The notes under the pieces were generated by a model, which saw only the letters and a program-made list of their open reading frames with translations, did not search any database and had not been told where the DNA came from. Shown piece by piece: positions 1-7,711 of a stretch of DNA of 59,229 nt. Within the stretch, counting starts at the first letter, position 1. Each line of letters opens with the position of its first letter. Source of the DNA: Acidimicrobiaceae bacterium (GTDB taxonomy: Bacteria; Actinomycetota; Acidimicrobiia; Acidimicrobiales; Aldehydirespiratoraceae); contig JAPOYA010000011.1 in NCBI GenBank assembly GCA_026706815.1, positions 17,654 through 76,882 on the forward strand. Reading direction: 5' to 3'. A program made the translations under genes and the position numbers.

Positions 1-1118
1 CCGGCGTCATGCGCAGCGAATATCACGCGGGCGGCCCTCATCCCCCCGATCACGTCTGACATCATGCGGTTCATGGCGTAGCAGACGGTGAGCGAGTTCT
101 CCACGTCCACCACAGCCATCGAACCGCCCCAGCCCGCCCAGAACAGGGTGCGGTCATTGATCCCGAGGGGCATTCCAGCCGAGTTGAGTCCGTATCCGAT
201 GCCGAACTTCATGTTGTAGCCGAGCACCAGATCGGGTCCTGTTGCCTGGACTTCGAAGATCCGTTCGATGGTGTCCGGGCCGAGGAAACGGATTCCGTGT
301 GATTCGCCGCCCTGGGCCAGGATGGAGACGACTTTCGCAACAGAGCGGGCGTTGCCGTGACCGTTCGAGGCGGGGAACTCGGCTCGGCGCCAGCGGTCGG
401 TGTTGACGAACTGGGAATGCTCGGGTTCACCGCGGGCCTGGCGGGCAGGGATCGGGTCGCTCAGATTGCCGATCGCCGCTGCTTCGTCGGTGCGCATTTC
501 TGCCACACGATCGAACTCGCTGTCGTCAAGCCCGATATGGAAATCCGCTCCGAGGGGTTCGGCGATCTCCTCGCGGAAGAAGGCGCCCAGTGTGCGGCCG
601 GTCACCCGTCGCACTATCTCGCCGAGCAGCCAACCCTGGGTGGATGCGTGGTAGCCCGAGGCTGTGCCCGGCTCCCACCACGGTGCCTGGGCTGCCAGGT
701 TGGCGCAGCAGTGGTCCCAGTCATACATCTCTTCTTCAGTGATCGGCGGATCGAAGCCCGGCAGCCCGGCCGTGTGGCTCATCAGGTGGCGGACGAGCAC
801 ACCCTGCTTGCCGGCGGCCCCGAACTCCGGCCAGTGCGCCGCGACCGGGTCTTCCACCGACAGCGCGTCACGGTCGTGCAACACCAACACGCACAATGCG
901 GCCATCATCTTGGTGGTCGACCAGACATTGACAATCGTGTCGTGTTCCCACGGCTTGGTTGCGGCGACGTCTCGGTGCCCGCCCCAGAGATCGACTGCCA
1001 ACTCGCCCCGGTGAACCACGGCACATGAAGCACCCAGGTCGCCCTCGTCGAAATTGGTCGAAAACGCGTCTCGCACGCCTTCAAATCCGACCTCGCAAGT
1101 CCCATATATCTCAGCCAC
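1..1118 (-). CDS. Beta-lactamase family serine hydrolase (partial, C-terminus beyond window)
   Basis: The reading frame is open from a GTG at 1118 down to base 1, so the C-terminus is missing. The translation begins VAEIYGTCEVGFEGVRDAF and carries the active-site motif S-T-T-K (about residues 67-70, context VNVWSTTKMMAAL) and a later GYHAST motif matching the Tyr-x-Ser/Asn element of the class C beta-lactamase/EstB esterase fold. Such proteins are usually esterases or peptidases, seldom true beta-lactamases; no signal peptide is seen, suggesting a cytoplasmic esterase-like enzyme. The start is uncertain: the frame stays open upstream of 1118 without a clear Shine-Dalgarno. It is divergent from the binding-protein gene at 1336. 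Confidence 0.8.
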   Translation of the reverse strand, partial: MAEIYGTCEVGFEGVRDAFSTNFDEGDLGASCAVVHRGELAVDLWGGHRDVAATKPWEHDTIVNVWSTTKMMAALCVLVLHDRDALSVEDPVAAHWPEFGAAGKQGVLVRHLMSHTAGLPGFDPPITEEEMYDWDHCCANLAAQAPWWEPGTASGYHASTQGWLLGEIVRRVTGRTLGAFFREEIAEPLGADFHIGLDDSEFDRVAEMRTDEAAAIGNLSDPIPARQARGEPEHSQFVNTDRWRRAEFPASNGHGNARSVAKVVSILAQGGESHGIRFLGPDTIERIFEVQATGPDLVLGYNMKFGIGYGLNSAGMPLGINDRTLFWAGWGGSMAVVDVENSLTVCYAMNRMMSDVIGGMRAARVIFAAHDA

Positions 1119-1335
1119 AGCCGTACCGTAACCGTTCTGCTCTTCAGTCAGGCCACCGCAACCCTCGACTTCACGGCTCGCGGGCGGCCCAGGGGAGATC
1201 GAATCGGGTTGGCGTACGGGGGCCGTTGAGGATCCAGCCGATCGGGGTGCAGCGGACGAACACCTGACAGCCGGCTGGCTGCGCGGCTTTCTGATGAGTC
1301 GCAGACGGCTAGGATGTCGGCGAGTTGGAGGTTCC

Positions 1336-2583
1336 ATGGGTCGGCTTTCTCGGGTGCTAATGCTGTTGTGCGTTATGGGATTGTGCGCTGCTGGTTGCGG
1401 CAGCGACGACGAGGTCACCGCGGTCGCAGACGACGTTGCCGAGGACGCCGATGCTGTTGAGGCCGCGGGGACGATCCGGATCGGCGCCGCGCTGAGCGAA
1501 ACCGGCAGGTTCGCCGGGGAGGGCAAAGCCGTCCGGCAGGGGTACGACACCTGGGTTCGCTGGGTGAACGAAGAGCGTGGCGGGGTCAAGCTCCCGGATG
1601 GAAGCTATGAGGTTGAGATCGTCTACTACGACGACGAGTCCGACGCCGACACCGCGGCCGATCTGGTCCGGCGATTGATCGATGAGGATGACGTCGATTT
1701 CCTGCTCGGCCCCTACTCGAGCAGCCTGACGACTGGATCGTCAGCCGTCAGCGAGGCGGCTGGTGTGCTCATGGTGCAGGGCACGGCAAGCGCTGACTCG
1801 ATGTACCAGCGAGGATTCGAGAATCTCTTCGGGGTCGCAACAATCGCCAGTGACTACACGAAGACCGGCATTGAGTCGTTCGCGGCCCAAGGAGCTGAGA
1901 CCGCTGTCATCGTCCACCATGACAGTCCCTTCGCCGTCGCTGTCGCGAACGGTGCTGTCGAGCACTTCGAGGCCAACGGAATCGAGGTGTTGTCCGTCGA
2001 GACCTATACCGGGGATCCAACAGATCTCGCGTCGATAATCTCTGAGTTCGCCCGACTCGACCCCGACGTGTTCCTCGGGGGAGGCCTCTACTCCGACGCC
2101 GTGAACTTCGTCGATGTTTCTGAGAGGGTCGGTTTTGATCCCGATGGGATGCTGGTCACCGTGGGCCCCTCCAATCCGAAGTTCAGCGAGGAGTTGGGCG
2201 ACTCAGCCGAGGGGGTCGTAGGTCCGACTCAGTGGGAGGCGACCATGGCCTACGAGGGCCAGTGGTTCGGCTCGGCCGCTGACTACGCGGCTCTCTACGA
2301 GTCTTGGTGGAGTGAGCCACCCGTATATCAGGCAGCATCGGCCACGGCTGCCGCGCTCGCGTTGCACGTTGCCGTCGAACGGGCCGGTTCGACCGATACC
2401 GAGGCGGTGAGGTCGGCGTTGGGCGAGACGGAGATGCTCACGTTCTACGGTCCGATCGGTTTCGACGAGCGAGGCGTTAACGCTCTCAAGCCGATGGGCG
2501 CGGTTCAGGTCCAAGACGGTGCGATCAACGTGGTCGCCCCTCGCGCGGCTGCCGTTGCCGACCTTGCCTTCCCGCGCAACTGA
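1336..2583 (+). CDS. ABC transporter substrate-binding lipoprotein, branched-chain amino acid (LivJ/LivK) type
   Basis: A 415-residue protein starting at the ATG at 1336, chosen over an ATG 42 nt upstream because GGAGG (1327-1331) lies 4 nt before it. The N-terminus MGRLSRVLMLLCVMGLCAAGC is a lipoprotein signal with Cys about residue 21. The mature part has the periplasmic-binding-protein type I fold pattern: TIRIGAALSETGRFAGEG, a Y(D)DESDADTAADLVRRLI segment and LLGPYSSSLTTGSSAVSEAAGVLMVQGTA. The family binds branched-chain amino acids, amides or urea outside the membrane and hands them to LivHM-FG. No permease or ATPase gene lies next to it here, so the ligand cannot be inferred. The next gene begins 43 nt downstream on the same strand. 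Confidence 0.85.
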   Translation: MGRLSRVLMLLCVMGLCAAGCGSDDEVTAVADDVAEDADAVEAAGTIRIGAALSETGRFAGEGKAVRQGYDTWVRWVNEERGGVKLPDGSYEVEIVYYDDESDADTAADLVRRLIDEDDVDFLLGPYSSSLTTGSSAVSEAAGVLMVQGTASADSMYQRGFENLFGVATIASDYTKTGIESFAAQGAETAVIVHHDSPFAVAVANGAVEHFEANGIEVLSVETYTGDPTDLASIISEFARLDPDVFLGGGLYSDAVNFVDVSERVGFDPDGMLVTVGPSNPKFSEELGDSAEGVVGPTQWEATMAYEGQWFGSAADYAALYESWWSEPPVYQAASATAAALALHVAVERAGSTDTEAVRSALGETEMLTFYGPIGFDERGVNALKPMGAVQVQDGAINVVAPRAAAVADLAFPRN

Positions 2584-2626
2584 GTCAACAGTTCTGTCAA
2601 CCGAAACTACAGCAACAAGGAAATCC

Positions 2627-3517
2627 ATGGAACAACTCAACGAAACCCCAAGCCGGTCCCGCTCAGGCGTACCGTGGCTCGCCCTTGATGTGGCAATGCT
2701 CGTCGCGTCGGTCCTGCTCTATGTCTTCGGCGGTGTCGTCGGCAGCCTCGCGATGATCTTCGCGGCCATTGTCCTGTCGGTCGCAGTGTGCGTCGTGTCG
2801 ATCAGCTTCTACATGGTGCAGCCCAACCAGGGCGCAGTCCTGATGTTCTTCGGGGACTACCGCGGCACAGACGCAAAACCCGGGTTGCGGATCGCGAATC
2901 CCCTGTACATGTCGAAGAAAGTGTCGCTGCGGGTCCGCAACTTCACGACCCAGAACTCGAAGGTCAACGACTCCCGAGGCAACCCGATCGAGATCGCGGC
3001 TGTGGTCGTCTGGCGAGTCGTCGACACTGCTCGCGCCGTATTCGGCGTCGACGACTTCAAATCCTATGTCCATACCCAGTCCGAGTCGGCGGTCCGCCAA
3101 CTGGCCCGCTCCTACCCCTACGACGCGTTCGACGAGGACGACGTCACCACCCTCATCGGCGCCACCAGTGAAGTCAACGCAGATCTGCTCGTCGAACTGC
3201 AGGAGCGGGCCGACGATGCCGGAGTCGAGATCCTCGAGGCCCGAATCACCGACCTCGCCTACGCTCCGGAGATCGCCGAGGCCATGCTTCGCCGGCAACA
3301 GGCCGCAGCCATCGTGGCGGCGCGCAAAGAGATCGTCGACGGTGCTGTGCTGATGGTGCGCGACGCGGTGCGCGGGCTCGAAGAGGGAGAGGACGGTGAG
3401 CTGTCCATCCCCCTCGACGCCGACCGCAAGGCCACGTTCGCCTCGAACCTCATGACTGTGATCGCCAGCGACAGTCCCACCAGCCCCGTCGTCAACGTCG
3501 GCACGCTCAACCGGTAA
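2627..3517 (+). CDS. SPFH/band 7 domain membrane protein
   Basis: A 296-residue protein beginning MEQLNETPSRSRSGVPW; AAGGAAA precedes the ATG by 4 nt. Two hydrophobic segments (about residues 16-38 and 43-63) anchor it in the membrane, followed by a typical SPFH start (YMVQPNQGAVLMFFGDYRG) and the conserved core VRNFTTQNSKVNDSRGNPIEIAAVVVWRV. The rear half has the helical region ILEARITDLAYAPEIAEAMLRRQQAAAIVAARK seen in stomatin/flotillin-like proteins, which form oligomeric membrane scaffolds. No NfeD or protease partner is adjacent. Probably co-transcribed with the preceding binding protein because of the short gap; a functional link is not established. Confidence 0.85.
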   Translation: MEQLNETPSRSRSGVPWLALDVAMLVASVLLYVFGGVVGSLAMIFAAIVLSVAVCVVSISFYMVQPNQGAVLMFFGDYRGTDAKPGLRIANPLYMSKKVSLRVRNFTTQNSKVNDSRGNPIEIAAVVVWRVVDTARAVFGVDDFKSYVHTQSESAVRQLARSYPYDAFDEDDVTTLIGATSEVNADLLVELQERADDAGVEILEARITDLAYAPEIAEAMLRRQQAAAIVAARKEIVDGAVLMVRDAVRGLEEGEDGELSIPLDADRKATFASNLMTVIASDSPTSPVVNVGTLNR

Positions 3518-3612
3518 CCCGCAAAGAGTAGAACCGCCTGGGCCCGCAGCCTGGCTCGGCCACCCAGGACGCGGCTGGTGAACCCGTCGGTTGAGAGGGT
3601 TGATCGAGTCGG

Positions 3613-4755
3613 CTAGATCTCGGGTGGCGCGATCGTGTCGGCGACCAGTGCCTCGACGACGGCCCGGAGCGCCTCGTCCTCAGACGCACCCTCGGTGAGC
3701 GCACTGTGGTACACCGCCAGTTGACGATCCGCGGATGAGCCCCGCTCGCAGATCGTGAGCGCGTGCTCCACCTCGGCGACACAGTTCAAGGCCTCGGCGT
3801 CGGGCCGGACCAGTTCGACGAGCTCTGACACCAGATCCACGAACGGCACCAACGCGCCCTTGCCGAAGTCGATCAGCTCACCGCCGATCCCGTACCGCTG
3901 AGCCCTCCACAGGTTCTCCGACAGCAGGAAGTTGGAGTAGCTGCGCCAACGACGATTCTGAGATTTGAGCCTCCAGAGCATCCTCAACAGACAGACGTAC
4001 AATGCGGCGATGCAGATGGTGTCCTCCATCTTCGCGGGCAGGTCAGCGACCCGCATCTCCAGAGTGGGATAGCGCTCCGACGGGCGGATGTGCCACCACA
4101 CCTTGCTGGAGTCCTCGATGATCCCGGCGTTGACCAGCACATCCACATGGCGCTGGAACTCCGACCACGAATCGAACTTGTCGGGGAAGCCGGTGCGCGG
4201 CAGGGCTGCGAACAACGTCGTGCGGTAGCTCCGCAGACCCGTGTCGCGGCCCTCCCAGAAAGGCGACGAAGTCGACAGGGCCAGCAGATGCGGCAGGAAG
4301 TACGAGGCCTGGTTCATCAGATCGATCCGCAGTTCGGGATCCTCGATGCCGACATGGACGTGCAATCCCGAGATGACCAACTGCCGCGACACCCCCTGCA
4401 GGTCCTCAACCAGGGCTTGGTAGCGCTCCCCTTCGCTGTACTCGAGCTGGCTCACCCGCGCGAACGGATGAGTCGAAGCGGCGATGGGCGCCAGACCGTA
4501 CTCGGCCGCGGCCTCGGTGACCGCCAGGCGCAGCAGACCGACGTCGGCACGCAGGTACTTCATATCGGTGCAGATCCCGGTGGCGATCTCGAGTTGCGAA
4601 CTGAACAGCTCTCTGGCCACCAGACCGTGACGCAGGTCGGCGACTTTCTCCAACAGACCGGGAGGCTGCTTGGGGACGAGGGCGCCCGTGTCGAGTTCAA
4701 CGAGCTGATACTCCTCTTCGATGCCTAGCGACCAAGTCGGCTCGTCGGACCCCAC
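3613..4755 (-). CDS. ybdK: Carboxylate-amine ligase, YbdK/GCS2 family (glutamate-cysteine ligase-like)
   Basis: 380 residues, a normal length for this family. The N-terminus WSLGIEEEYQLVELDTGAL carries the family's GxEEE element, followed by FSSQLEIATGICTD, a Gly-Leu-His-Val-His-Val-Gly-Ile segment and RPSERYPTLEMRVAD near the centre. The family has weak gamma-glutamylcysteine synthetase activity and is ATP-dependent; the physiological substrate is usually unknown. In actinobacteria, related enzymes sometimes serve other amino acid ligations, so glutathione synthesis should not be assumed. It converges with the SPFH gene across a 95-nt gap. Confidence 0.85.
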   Translation of the reverse strand: MGSDEPTWSLGIEEEYQLVELDTGALVPKQPPGLLEKVADLRHGLVARELFSSQLEIATGICTDMKYLRADVGLLRLAVTEAAAEYGLAPIAASTHPFARVSQLEYSEGERYQALVEDLQGVSRQLVISGLHVHVGIEDPELRIDLMNQASYFLPHLLALSTSSPFWEGRDTGLRSYRTTLFAALPRTGFPDKFDSWSEFQRHVDVLVNAGIIEDSSKVWWHIRPSERYPTLEMRVADLPAKMEDTICIAALYVCLLRMLWRLKSQNRRWRSYSNFLLSENLWRAQRYGIGGELIDFGKGALVPFVDLVSELVELVRPDAEALNCVAEVEHALTICERGSSADRQLAVYHSALTEGASEDEALRAVVEALVADTIAPPEI

Positions 4756-4829
4756 TGCTTCCCCCTAGTAGTCACAGCGAGTGTAGTGCCCCTGCGAACA
4801 CCAGAATACGCGGGGCGCTCTGCGGAGAC

Positions 4830-5090
4830 TCAGGCCCGTGCTCGGTCGGCGGCAACGATGTCGCTGACTGTTTTCCGGCCGAGTCCGGACACCTCGGCGA
4901 TCTGTCGGAGTGAGGCGCCGACACGATGGGCGACGCGGATCATGTCATCTCTGATCGCAGCCTCTTTGTCTGCTCGCTCAGCGCTGAATCCGACCACGGC
5001 CAGCGCGGCCCCGATCTCATTGTCAAGCCCGTTCCGGTACTTTCCGATAGCAGCATCAACTGCAGAGACCTCTGATTCGCTGTAGCTCAT
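4830..5090 (-). CDS. Small helix-turn-helix DNA-binding protein
   Basis: 86 residues beginning MSYSESEVSAVDAAIGKYRNG. The C-terminal half (about residues 45-82) reads DMIRVAHRVGASLRQIAEVSGLGRKTVSDIVAADRA, a classical helix-turn-helix with SLRQIAEVSGLGRKTVSDI as the two helices. The N-terminal 40 residues look helical and may dimerise. Its ATG overlaps the TGA of the upstream 53-67 residue gene by four bases (ATGA), so the two should be translationally coupled. A dyad just upstream of that gene (5249-5286) is a natural candidate binding site. Target genes are unknown. Confidence 0.7.
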   Translation of the reverse strand: MSYSESEVSAVDAAIGKYRNGLDNEIGAALAVVGFSAERADKEAAIRDDMIRVAHRVGASLRQIAEVSGLGRKTVSDIVAADRARA

Positions 5091-5248
5091 TGCATTCCCC
5101 CCAGACTGGTGGCCAACTTGTCACGGATTCCCATCAGCGTCGGCACCCGCGGCGACAGATCGCCGACTGCCTCGGCGTCGTTGAGGTGGGCGAGCACCAT
5201 CCCCAGGAGTTCCAGGGCTTCGATCCGTTCCAACTCGACATGAATCAT
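5087..5248 (-). CDS. Small hypothetical protein upstream of the HTH gene
   Basis: 53 residues if started at the ATG at 5248 (MIHVELERIEALELLGMVLAH). Upstream in-frame ATGs at 5290 and 5266 would give 67 or 59 residues. The 5248 start is preferred because TACTAT lies exactly 7 nt upstream, matching a leaderless promoter, and because the longer forms would put the dyad inside the gene. The protein is helical and acidic with no recognisable domain. It ends in a four-base overlap with the HTH gene, so the pair forms a tiny operon; it might be a partner or cofactor of the regulator. Confidence 0.55.
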   Translation of the reverse strand: MIHVELERIEALELLGMVLAHLNDAEAVGDLSPRVPTLMGIRDKLATSLGGMQ

Positions 5249-5286
5249 TGGCCCAATAGTAACCATATGTGGACCAATTTGGGCCA
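5249..5286. promoter_or_regulatory. Candidate operator dyad at the promoter of the small HTH operon
   Basis: TGGCCCAA (5249-5256) and TTGGGCCA (5279-5286) are perfect inverted 8-mers separated by 22 nt, with a CATATG palindrome (5264-5269) near the centre. On the minus strand the -10-like TACTAT occupies 5256-5261 and touches the left arm, so binding here should block the promoter. Autoregulation by the HTH protein is an inference. Confidence 0.5.
5256..5261 (-). promoter_or_regulatory. -10 element, leaderless-type promoter of the HTH operon
   Basis: TACTAT (minus strand) followed by exactly 7 nt and the ATG at 5248. A TANNNT box 6-7 nt before the start codon is the usual signature of a leaderless transcript in actinobacteria. 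No convincing -35 box is seen. Confidence 0.45.
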
Positions 5287-5386
5287 CCATTTACGCAAAA
5301 TTGTGCATCTGGGGTTCGACTGGGTTGTCCACACGGTTGGTCAAGCAGCCGCGCGTCAGCAGCGGGCCCAGCAGTGGGTTCAGCCA

Positions 5387-5887
5387 TCAGATATGGCTGC
5401 GGTCCTCGGGGGCTATGTGCAGCTCGAAAGCGGCGTGAAGCTTCGCCACGGCCCGCTCGACCTGGGATTCACGAACCACACACGACACCCGAATCGCCGA
5501 TGTGGAGATCATCTCGATGTTGACGTCGTTGTCGGAGAGAGTCTCGAACATGGTGGCCGCAACGCCAGGATTGGTCTTCATGCCTGCCCCGATGAGGCTC
5601 ACCCGAGCGATTCCGTCGTCGGCCACGACATCGGCCGCGCCGAGTGACTCGAGAATAGAGTCGGCCGCCTCGGTGGCTGCCTCAACCTGGTCGTGGGGCA
5701 CGGTGAAGCTGATGTCGGTATGACCCTGAGCCGACACGTTCTGCACGATCATGTCGACGTTGACATCGGCGTTCGCCAACGTGCGAAACAGCAGAGCCGC
5801 CACACCTGGACGGTCGATCACCCCAGAGACGGTCATCTTCGCCTCGCTGTTGTCGTGCGTTACCGCTGAAATGAGTGCGCCTTCCAT
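5387..5887 (-). CDS. Probable internal in-frame start: aspartate kinase beta (regulatory) subunit
   Basis: Inside lysC the in-frame ATG at 5887 (MEGALISAVTHDNSEAK) is preceded by GAGGAGGG (5892-5899) with a 4-nt spacer, a stronger Shine-Dalgarno than the full-length start has. The product would be 166 residues comprising just the two ACT domains. An overlapping beta subunit made in this way is established for Bacillus and Corynebacterium lysC, whose enzymes are alpha2beta2. The sequence shows the start site; actual expression is inferred. Confidence 0.6.
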   Translation of the reverse strand: MEGALISAVTHDNSEAKMTVSGVIDRPGVAALLFRTLANADVNVDMIVQNVSAQGHTDISFTVPHDQVEAATEAADSILESLGAADVVADDGIARVSLIGAGMKTNPGVAATMFETLSDNDVNIEMISTSAIRVSCVVRESQVERAVAKLHAAFELHIAPEDRSHI

Positions 5888-6622
5888 GGGACCCTCCTCG
5901 GTTACCCAGGTACCCGGAACCCACGAGAACGCGCTGCGCACATGCAGCTTCACTCCGTAGGCCCTGGCCAACTCGACAGATCGCATCGCCGGCTTGGGGC
6001 AGCCGGTCGCGGTCATCTCGAGCAGTTCGTCGAATGAGATTTGATCGATCCGTTGAGCGTTGGCCACCAGCCGCGGATCGGTGGTGAACACGCCGGGAAC
6101 ATCTGTGTAGAGCTCGCAGGCGTCGGCATCCAAGGCGTGGGCGAGTGCCACTGCGGTGGTGTCGGAACCGCCGCGGCCAAGGAATGTGACATTGTTGTCG
6201 GTCGAAACTCCCTGCGAACCCCCGACTACGGGTATGCGACCAGCGTCGAGCGCCTCGCGGACACGGTCGGGGCGCAGCTCGAGGATCTTGGCGTTCTGGT
6301 GGGTCGAGTCGGTCAGGAACCCGGCCTGGCTGCCGGTGAACGAGTCCGATTCGACCCCGAGATCATGCAAGGCCATCGAAACCAGCGCGCAGGCTTTGCG
6401 CTCGCCGCCGGTGATGAGCATGTCCATTTCCCGTCCCGGTTGTGTGCCGGACACATGATTGGCCAGACGCAGAAGCTCGTCGGTCTCCTTGCCCATCGCC
6501 GAGGCGACGAGCACGATTTGGTCTCCCCGCCTGTGGCTGCGCGCCACATAGTCGGCAACCTCACGGATCCGATCCGGGTCGCCGACCGATGTGCCGCCGA
6601 ACTTCTGAACAAGGAGTGCCAC
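5387..6622 (-). CDS. lysC: Aspartate kinase
   Basis: 411 residues starting at a GTG (VALLVQKFGGTSVGD), the expected N-terminus of actinobacterial aspartokinases; the frame is open for another 600 nt upstream but that part resembles no kinase. The kinase domain carries KFGGTSVGD (about 7-15), VASAMGKETDELL and a Gly-Gly-Ser-Asp-Thr-Thr-Ala substrate motif. Two ACT domains fill about residues 265-411 (MTVSGVIDRPGVAALLFRTLA and VSLIGAGMKTNPGVAATMFETL), implying feedback control by lysine and/or threonine. It phosphorylates aspartate, the first step to lysine, threonine and methionine. asd is not adjacent downstream as it often is. It is divergent from the RsbW-like gene. A probable internal start for the beta subunit is listed separately. 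Confidence 0.93.
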   Translation of the reverse strand: MALLVQKFGGTSVGDPDRIREVADYVARSHRRGDQIVLVASAMGKETDELLRLANHVSGTQPGREMDMLITGGERKACALVSMALHDLGVESDSFTGSQAGFLTDSTHQNAKILELRPDRVREALDAGRIPVVGGSQGVSTDNNVTFLGRGGSDTTAVALAHALDADACELYTDVPGVFTTDPRLVANAQRIDQISFDELLEMTATGCPKPAMRSVELARAYGVKLHVRSAFSWVPGTWVTEEGPMEGALISAVTHDNSEAKMTVSGVIDRPGVAALLFRTLANADVNVDMIVQNVSAQGHTDISFTVPHDQVEAATEAADSILESLGAADVVADDGIARVSLIGAGMKTNPGVAATMFETLSDNDVNIEMISTSAIRVSCVVRESQVERAVAKLHAAFELHIAPEDRSHI

Positions 6623-6676
6623 GGCCAATAAGGCTACCGTCGGCCAAACCGCTCTTGCCGTGAGATACTGGCCGCT

Positions 6677-7102
6677 GTGGCTTCCCCCGACGCCGAAGAT
6701 GTTTTTCTGCGGATCCCTGCACTTCAACTGTACGCGCCGATTGTGCGGGTGGGAGCAGCCGCGCTGGCCATCCGGCTCGGCATGGGATTTGTGGAGATCG
6801 ACGATCTGCGTTCGGCGATGGACAAGGCGATGATCATGCTGCTCGACGGGCTGGACAGACCCCAAGAACCAGCTGACGCGCAAGGCGTGGCGCCCGGTGA
6901 AGCGGACTCTTTCATCGAGGTGATCTTTCGTGTCGCGGACAACTGTCTCGAGTTCGAAGCCAGTCGCACCGATCCCACAGGTGTGTCTGGGACAGCCGTA
7001 CGGCTCTTCGACGACACCGTCCATGAACTTGTAGACGAACTGCGTGTCGACCCCGACACTGGAACGATCCGGCTCAGTAAGGCTCTCGCCGACGTACGCT
7101 GA
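6677..7102 (+). CDS. RsbW-like anti-sigma factor/ATP-binding protein
   Basis: 141 residues starting at GTG. Residues 14-60 (LQLYAPIVRVGAAALAIRLG then VEIDDLRSAMDKAMIMLLDG) match the pattern of GHKL-type anti-sigma regulatory factors, whose N-terminal strand and first helices precede the ATP-binding asparagine. A clear C-terminal G1/G2 box (DxGxG) is not visible, so kinase activity is doubtful and it may be a degenerate or non-kinase member. No sigma factor or anti-anti-sigma gene is adjacent. Its stop overlaps the promoter-like box before orn. The family assignment is by pattern resemblance only. Confidence 0.5.
   Translation: MASPDAEDVFLRIPALQLYAPIVRVGAAALAIRLGMGFVEIDDLRSAMDKAMIMLLDGLDRPQEPADAQGVAPGEADSFIEVIFRVADNCLEFEASRTDPTGVSGTAVRLFDDTVHELVDELRVDPDTGTIRLSKALADVR
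7095..7100 (+). promoter_or_regulatory. -10 element, leaderless-type promoter of orn
   Basis: TACGCT lies 6 nt before the orn ATG at 7107, inside the last codons of the preceding gene. There is no Shine-Dalgarno between them. No clear -35. Confidence 0.4.
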
Positions 7103-7106
7103 GACC

Positions 7107-7643
7107 ATGCTGGCCTGGATGGATCTGGAAATGACGGGACTGGATCCCGACCGAGACACGATCTTGGAGATCGCAACCCTCATCACAGACGACAACCTTG
7201 AGTTGATCGCCGAGGGACCTGACCTGATCATTCATGCCGGTGATGAGGATCTGACCGGTATGGACGATGTCGTCGTGAAGATGCACACCAAGAGCGGACT
7301 GCTCGAAGCGGTTCGAGACTCGACAGTGACTCTTGCCGAAGCTGGAGCACAGACACTGTCTTTTTTGCAACAGCATATTGAGAAGGCACGAACGGTTCCG
7401 CTCTGCGGCAACTCAATTGGCACTGACCGTCGTTTCCTGGCCAAACGCCTACCCGAGATCGAAGAGTTCCTGCACTACCGCTCCGTTGACGTCTCGACCG
7501 TCAAGGAACTGGTCCGTCGCTGGAACCCCGAGGTCTTGGAGTCCGCCCCCTCAAAGGCCACGGGCCATCGGGCCATGGACGACGTTCGCGAGAGCCTGGA
7601 AGAACTGCGCCACTATCGAGAGACGTTGTTTCGCAGGGCGTAG
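7107..7643 (+). CDS. orn: Oligoribonuclease
   Basis: 178 residues, the normal size. MLAWMDLEMTGLDPDRDTI contains the Exo I motif of DEDDh exonucleases (D-x-E within MDLEMTGLD). The later CGNSIGTDRRFL and HRAMDDVRESLEELRHYR supply motifs II and III with catalytic His and Asp. It degrades 2-5 nt RNAs and pGpG to mononucleotides in the cytoplasm. The ATG at 7107 was chosen over the open frame upstream because homologues start MLxWMDLEMTGL. It follows the RsbW-like gene by 4 nt but has its own promoter-like box. Confidence 0.95.
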   Translation: MLAWMDLEMTGLDPDRDTILEIATLITDDNLELIAEGPDLIIHAGDEDLTGMDDVVVKMHTKSGLLEAVRDSTVTLAEAGAQTLSFLQQHIEKARTVPLCGNSIGTDRRFLAKRLPEIEEFLHYRSVDVSTVKELVRRWNPEVLESAPSKATGHRAMDDVRESLEELRHYRETLFRRA

Positions 7644-7694
7644 CCGGAGCCGCGGGAGGCGTGCTTGCGCCGGGCGCGGCCGGAGCCGCGGGAG
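7643..7694. repeat. Direct repeat GCCGGAGCCGCGGGAG (two copies)
   Basis: A 16-nt sequence occurs exactly at 7643-7658 and 7679-7694, period 36 nt, beginning on the last base of the orn stop codon. Both copies are GC-rich and contain the palindrome CCGCGG. Function unknown; it might be a transcription pause or terminator-like remnant. Confidence 0.6.
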
Positions 7695-7699
7695 TCCTA

Positions 7700-7705
7700 T
7701 AGGGT
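7700..7705 (+). promoter_or_regulatory. -10 element, leaderless-type promoter of the MBL-fold gene
   Basis: TAGGGT followed by 6 nt (GCCAGG) and the GTG at 7712. The AGG of the spacer is too close to act as a Shine-Dalgarno. Confidence 0.4.
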
Positions 7706-7711
7706 GCCAGG

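Noticed and set aside
1174..1261. Minus-strand 29-codon ORF (VFVRCTPIGWILNGPRTP...) between the hydrolase and the binding protein
   Set aside because: It looks slightly protein-like but is short, has no ribosome binding site and no recognised family; it may be a gene remnant.
3518..3612. CCTGGG...CCCAGG inverted repeat between the SPFH and YbdK genes as a terminator
   Set aside because: The arms are only 6 bp with a 20-nt loop and no U tract; not convincing.
5387..7231. 614-codon version of aspartate kinase
   Set aside because: The first 200 residues run through the RsbW-like and orn genes on the other strand and do not resemble kinase sequence; the GTG at 6622 gives the family's usual start.
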